64,000 nt of DNA. Source: Stenotrophomonas rhizophila. GTDB lineage: Bacteria; Pseudomonadota; Gammaproteobacteria; Xanthomonadales; Xanthomonadaceae. A program made the position numbers and the translations under genes. The stretch lies in assembly GCF_001704155.1 (NCBI RefSeq), contig NZ_CP016294.1:38501-102500 (forward strand), given 5' to 3'. How positions within the stretch are numbered: position 1 is the stretch's first letter; every line of letters starts with the position of its first letter. Below the pieces are notes generated by a model. That model did not search any database. It was not told the DNA's origin and was given only the letters and a program-made list of their open reading frames with translations. Shown here piece after piece: positions 59,066-64,000 of the stretch.

Positions 59066-59910
59066 CGCTCGAACCGTTTGTACTGCCGGTGGCGGGCACC
59101 CGCGTGGCCGGCCTGCGTTCGACGCCGACGGCAGGCACGCGTGTGCTGGCGCTGCACGGCTGGCTCGACAACGCCGCCAGCTTCGTGCCGTTGGCCGCAG
59201 CACTGCCCGGGCTGGACCTGGTGGCCATCGACCTGCCCGGGCACGGCCACAGCTCGCATATGCCGCCGGGCACGCAGTACAACACCCCGGGCGCGATCTG
59301 CCATGTGCTCGACGTAGCCGATGCATTGGGCTGGGAGCGCTTTACGCTGCTCGGCCATTCAATGGGCGCCGGCATTGCCAGCCTCACCGCTGCCGCCGCG
59401 CCCGATCGCGTGGAGCGGTTGATCGCCATTGAAGCGCTCGGCGGCCTGCGCGGGCCGGAAGATGAAACCGCGCAGCGCCTTCGCGAGCATGTACGCGCCG
59501 TGCGCGCGTTGCCATCGAAGAAGCTGCGCGTGTTTTCCGATCTGGCCGCGCCGGTACGCGCGCGCATGATGGCCAACCAGCTCAGCGAGCCCTGCGCGCG
59601 CCTGCTGGTTGAACGCGGCGTCATGCCGGTGGAAGGCGGCTACAGCTGGTGCAGCGACCAGCGCCTGATGCTGCCCACCGCGATGCGGTTGAGCGAAGCG
59701 CAGATCGACGACCTGCTGGCGGCGATCGAATGCCCCACCCAGGTGATCTACGCGACGCCGGCACAGTCGTACTACCCCGAGCCGCTGCGCAGTGAACGCA
59801 TCAAGCTGCTTCGCGACGGCCGCCTGGATGTATTCCCCGGCACCCATCACCTGCACATGGAGCACCCGGCACTGGTGGCCGACGTGATCACGCGCTTCCT
59901 CGCCGGCTGA
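59062..59910 (+). CDS. Alpha/beta hydrolase coupled to hemH
   Basis: 282 residues. Visible are the oxyanion motif [27 protein letters not shown], nucleophile Ser in [11 protein letters not shown], and the catalytic His in [14 protein letters not shown]; the acid is probably the Asp of VIYATP or nearby. This resembles esterases or haloperoxidase-like hydrolases. The start ATG overlaps the hemH stop (ATGA), so the two are translated together, but a role in heme metabolism is not established. The substrate is unknown. Confidence 0.88.
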   Translation: MTLEPFVLPVAGTRVAGLRSTPTAGTRVLALHGWLDNAASFVPLAAALPGLDLVAIDLPGHGHSSHMPPGTQYNTPGAICHVLDVADALGWERFTLLGHSMGAGIASLTAAAAPDRVERLIAIEALGGLRGPEDETAQRLREHVRAVRALPSKKLRVFSDLAAPVRARMMANQLSEPCARLLVERGVMPVEGGYSWCSDQRLMLPTAMRLSEAQIDDLLAAIECPTQVIYATPAQSYYPEPLRSERIKLLRDGRLDVFPGTHHLHMEHPALVADVITRFLAG

Positions 59911-60164
59911 CCGCTGCGACACCCTGTCGCACTCAACTTCCAGCGACGCCAACCGATACCGATGCAGCAGGCACGCGCAGCGTGCCTGTGTCGTCGCTTG
60001 CTCCGCCGTCTGCGAAGCCGCGTGTCATCCGGCTTCCAAGGAAGGAGTGCTCTCCCCCATCCACGTCTGTGCAAGGTCTTCCGCCGCTGGGTCGCCGGGC
60101 CTCGCATCCGTTCGTCCGCGTTTCAGCGGATGACGTTCCGTTTCGAATTGCCTCTGGAGTTGTC
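59911..60164 (+). promoter_or_regulatory. Gap between hydrolase and chemoreceptor, with a hairpin
   Basis: This 254-bp gap has no gene. A 9-bp stem (59968-59976 with 59980-59988, loop GCA) lies 60 bases after the hydrolase stop; it lacks a T-run. I see no clear promoter. GGAG at about 60156 serves the chemoreceptor. Confidence 0.4.
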
Positions 60165-61874
60165 ATGTCTGCCATTCCCCACCCCTCCTCACGTCCACCC
60201 GACGCCATGCTGCTGCCACCTGCGTTGCACCCGCACCCGCGCGGGCAGCGCATCCTCACAGGGTTGCTCTCCACTGGGCTGGTTGGCGGACTCGCCGGCG
60301 CCCTTTGGCAACAACAGGCCGTCACCGTGCTTGGCATCGCGATCGCGACCGGCGCGCTGGTGGTACTGGCGCCGCGGGTGCGGCGCAGCAGGGACGCGCT
60401 GCGCGCTGAGCTGGCGCGCGTATCAGCAGGCCATTCGCAGCTGCAGGCGCATTGCACTCGCCAGCATGCCGGCGCTGCGGCCGACGCCACCCTGCGCCTC
60501 GCATTGGAGGTCTCGCACACGGCGGTGATGATTGCCGATGCGTCCCACGTGATCCGCTATGTAAACCCCGCCGTGGTGCGCCTGCTGCGCAACCAGCAGG
60601 CCACCCTGCGCGAGGCGTTTCCGGATTTCGACGCCGACACCCTCGTGGGGACCAGCATCCATCGCTTCCACGCCGACCCGGATCGTATCCGCGCCATCCT
60701 GGACACCCTGCAGGCCACCCACCATGGACGCGTGCGGATCGGACACGTGCACTTTGCCCAGGTGGTGAGCCCGATGTTCGACGCGGCCGGAGCGCGCGTC
60801 GGCTTCGCCGTGGAATGGCACGACCGTACCCAGGAGCTGGTGCTGGAGACGGCCGTGGCCGAGATCGTCGATGCCGCGGCGCGCGGCGACCTGGACCGGC
60901 GCCTGCCACGCGCCGACAGCGGTGCCGCCTTCATGGATGGCCTCACCACCGGCATCAACCAACTGCTGGAGCGGGTGGGCAGCACCGTCGGCGATCTTCG
61001 CCGCGTGTTGTCGGCCCTGGCCGAGGGTGATCTGGGACAGCGCATGGAGGGCGACTACGAGGGATCGTTCGCCGCCATGCAGCGCGATGCGAATGCGACG
61101 GCGATTCAGCTGGGCAGCATGGTCGAACGCATCCGGCGCAGTGCCGGCGCCATCGCGCTGGGCGCTGAGGAAATCGCCAGTGGCAACCATGACCTCTCCA
61201 CCCGTACGGAGCGGCAGGCAGCTCATCTGGAGGAAACGGCCTCTTCGATGGAAGAGCTTACGGCCACGGTTCGACAGAACGCCGAGCATGCACACAAGGC
61301 CAGCACGCTCGCGCGTGGGGCGCAGGACGTGGCCGAGCGTGGCAGCGCCGTGGTGGGGCGCGTGGTCAGCACCATGGACAGCATCCACGGCGCATCCAAG
61401 CGTATTGGCGAGATCACCGGCGTCATCGATGGGATCGCCTTCCAGACCAACATCCTTGCCCTCAATGCGGCGGTGGAAGCGGCGCGCGCCGGTGACCAGG
61501 GCCGTGGCTTCACGGTGGTGGCCAGCGAGGTACGCAGCCTGGCACAACGTTCGGCCGAGGCCGCGCGTGAGATCCGGCAGTTGATCGATGCATCGGTCAG
61601 CGAGGTGGCCGATGGTGCCCGGTTGGCGCAGGACGCCGGCCACACCATGCAGGAAATCGTGGGCAGCGTGGCGGGGGTCAGCGAGATCATGGCGAGCATT
61701 GCGTCGGCGTCGCAGGAGCAGGCCGCCGGCATCGACCAGATCAACCAGACGGTGGTGCAGATGGACGAGGCCACCCAGCAGAACGCCGCGCTGGTCGAAG
61801 AAGCCAGCGCCGCCGCGCGCGAGCTCGAGCAGCAGGCAGCAGGCCTGACCGAGGCGGTTGCAGCGTTCCGTTGA
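60165..61874 (+). CDS. Methyl-accepting chemotaxis protein with PAS domain
   Basis: 569 residues from the ATG at 60165 (GGAG 6 bases upstream). Two N-terminal membrane segments (about 27-66) are separated by only a few residues, so there is almost no periplasmic part. A cytoplasmic PAS domain (about 100-220; ALEVSHTAVMIADASHVIRYVNPAVV) is the likely sensor. HAMP-like repeats (GDLDRRLPRADSGAAF, LAEGDLGQRM) lead to the signalling helix hairpin: GEITGVIDGIAFQTNILALN and AVEAARAGDQGRGF are the conserved CheA/CheW contact tip. Gln/Glu-rich methylation segments flank it. No C-terminal CheR-tether pentapeptide is present. Ligand unknown; the PAS may bind heme or a small molecule. Confidence 0.92.
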   Translation: MSAIPHPSSRPPDAMLLPPALHPHPRGQRILTGLLSTGLVGGLAGALWQQQAVTVLGIAIATGALVVLAPRVRRSRDALRAELARVSAGHSQLQAHCTRQHAGAAADATLRLALEVSHTAVMIADASHVIRYVNPAVVRLLRNQQATLREAFPDFDADTLVGTSIHRFHADPDRIRAILDTLQATHHGRVRIGHVHFAQVVSPMFDAAGARVGFAVEWHDRTQELVLETAVAEIVDAAARGDLDRRLPRADSGAAFMDGLTTGINQLLERVGSTVGDLRRVLSALAEGDLGQRMEGDYEGSFAAMQRDANATAIQLGSMVERIRRSAGAIALGAEEIASGNHDLSTRTERQAAHLEETASSMEELTATVRQNAEHAHKASTLARGAQDVAERGSAVVGRVVSTMDSIHGASKRIGEITGVIDGIAFQTNILALNAAVEAARAGDQGRGFTVVASEVRSLAQRSAEAAREIRQLIDASVSEVADGARLAQDAGHTMQEIVGSVAGVSEIMASIASASQEQAAGIDQINQTVVQMDEATQQNAALVEEASAAARELEQQAAGLTEAVAAFR

Positions 61875-61912
61875 AGGGTTGTGCGTATCGACTGACAGTC
61901 GATAACGACCTG

Positions 61913-61937
61913 GTAGATCACGACCGTTGGTCGTGAT
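61913..61937. repeat. Short GTAG-headed palindrome
   Basis: GTAG (61913-61916) is followed by 9-base arms (61917-61925 and 61929-61937) with loop GTT. It resembles a single SMAG stem just upstream of the terminator. Classification is tentative. Confidence 0.5.
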
Positions 61938-61942
61938 GCCCG

Positions 61943-61968
61943 AAAGGCGCCCTGCGGGGCGCCTTTTT
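61943..61968 (+). terminator. Intrinsic terminator of the chemoreceptor gene
   Basis: A 10-bp stem (61943-61952 with 61957-61966) with GGCGCC core is followed by TTTTTC. It lies 70 bases after the stop codon. Confidence 0.9.
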
Positions 61969-62016
61969 CATGCGTTGGGCGGGTGCCACTGTTGGTCGGC
62001 ACGCTTTGACGCAAAG

Positions 62017-62049
62017 AAAAAACCCCGCTGCGTAAGCAGCGGGGTTTTT
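62017..62049 (-). terminator. rRNA operon terminator
   Basis: A 9-bp stem (62023-62031 with 62036-62044) has AAAAAA on one side and TTTTT on the other, so it works in both directions. On the minus strand it follows 5S and should end the rRNA transcript. Confidence 0.93.
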
Positions 62050-62059
62050 GGGGTGTAAA

Positions 62060-62175
62060 CCCTGGCGATGACCTACTCTCGCATGGCTTGAGCCACACTA
62101 CCATCGGCGCAGCTGCGTTTCACTTCCGAGTTCGGGATGGGATCGGGTGGTTCCACAGCGCTAATTTCACCAGGG
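62060..62175 (-). rRNA. rrf: 5S ribosomal RNA
   Basis: 116 bases on the minus strand, with complementary ends CCCTGG/CCAGGG, GAACCACCCGATCCCATC and the conserved CCGAACTCGGAAGTGAAACG. Ends may be off by one or two bases. Separated from 23S by about 120 bases with no tRNA. Confidence 0.95.
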
Positions 62176-62298
62176 AGACGGTTGGAGCGTCGCCATCCAA
62201 ACAACGGATTTAGGCGCCTGCCTCTCATAGTTCTTGTGACGTAGCGTGCACTTGGGCTCTATCGACATGTCATGTCGGCCAAGGCAACTTGAGGTTAT

Positions 62299-64000
<1,702 letters not shown>

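Noticed and set aside
59911..60164. c-di-GMP riboswitch before the chemoreceptor
   Set aside because: The GEMM conserved blocks and tetraloop receptor are not present; only a simple hairpin is visible.

Overview
The window is high-GC, densely coded bacterial chromosome from the Xanthomonadaceae, most probably Stenotrophomonas. Pointers are GTAG/CTAC palindromic REPs of the SMAG type (361-430, 6595-6741, 55204-55303), the Xanthomonad-like gene content (an S46 dipeptidyl peptidase, a DcaP-like porin, a SymE-like toxin) and the rRNA operon at the right edge. I cannot fix the species from sequence alone.

Layout. 1-328 is the 5' end of a coniferyl-aldehyde-dehydrogenase-type gene on the minus strand. 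491-7594 is an acetate/monocarboxylate block: an MHS-type MFS carrier, a DcaP-like porin, divergent acs, a LuxR-type response regulator resembling CrbR/ErdR, a REP array, and mntP behind a yybP-ykoY (manganese) riboswitch. 7616-15654 holds an unknown protein, a CrbS/MxtR-like hybrid kinase with a solute-symporter N-terminus (the likely partner of the regulator next to acs), a second histidine kinase and a TPR-GGDEF protein whose GGDEF signature is broken. 15666-29576 is a tightly coupled minus-strand operon of three envelope genes: a 3179-residue DUF11/SdrD-B repeat protein, a 1117-residue Ig plus beta-barrel outer-membrane protein, and an OmpA-family lipid/peptidoglycan-type protein. An OmpR-type regulator lies upstream of it. 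This cluster is one candidate for an undescribed surface-display system.

30694-34854 carries an unknown protein, an S46 peptidase, a SymE-like toxin and a repeat-rich non-coding stretch with three 110-bp tandem copies. 34855-40478 is tamA-tamB. 40534-48069 is a second island of interest: a 2285-residue protein whose C-terminus has a CxE...PCxxxC deaminase-type signature, followed by a 175-residue gene placed where an immunity gene would be. 48339-51343 is glyQ-glyS, followed by an orphan GspE/PilB-type ATPase, a class I glutamine amidotransferase and a membrane protein. A nested inverted repeat (55074-55437) separates these from tatABC. Then come a SYLF-domain protein, hemH with a coupled alpha/beta hydrolase, and a chemoreceptor.

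The right end (62060-64000) is the 3' end of an rRNA operon on the minus strand (23S partial, then 5S and its terminator). Two themes recur: acetate sensing and use (MFS, porin, acs, CrbR, CrbS) and envelope biogenesis or surface display (DUF11 giant operon, TamAB, TatABC, OmpA). All functional statements come from reading motifs and context; no database search was run.
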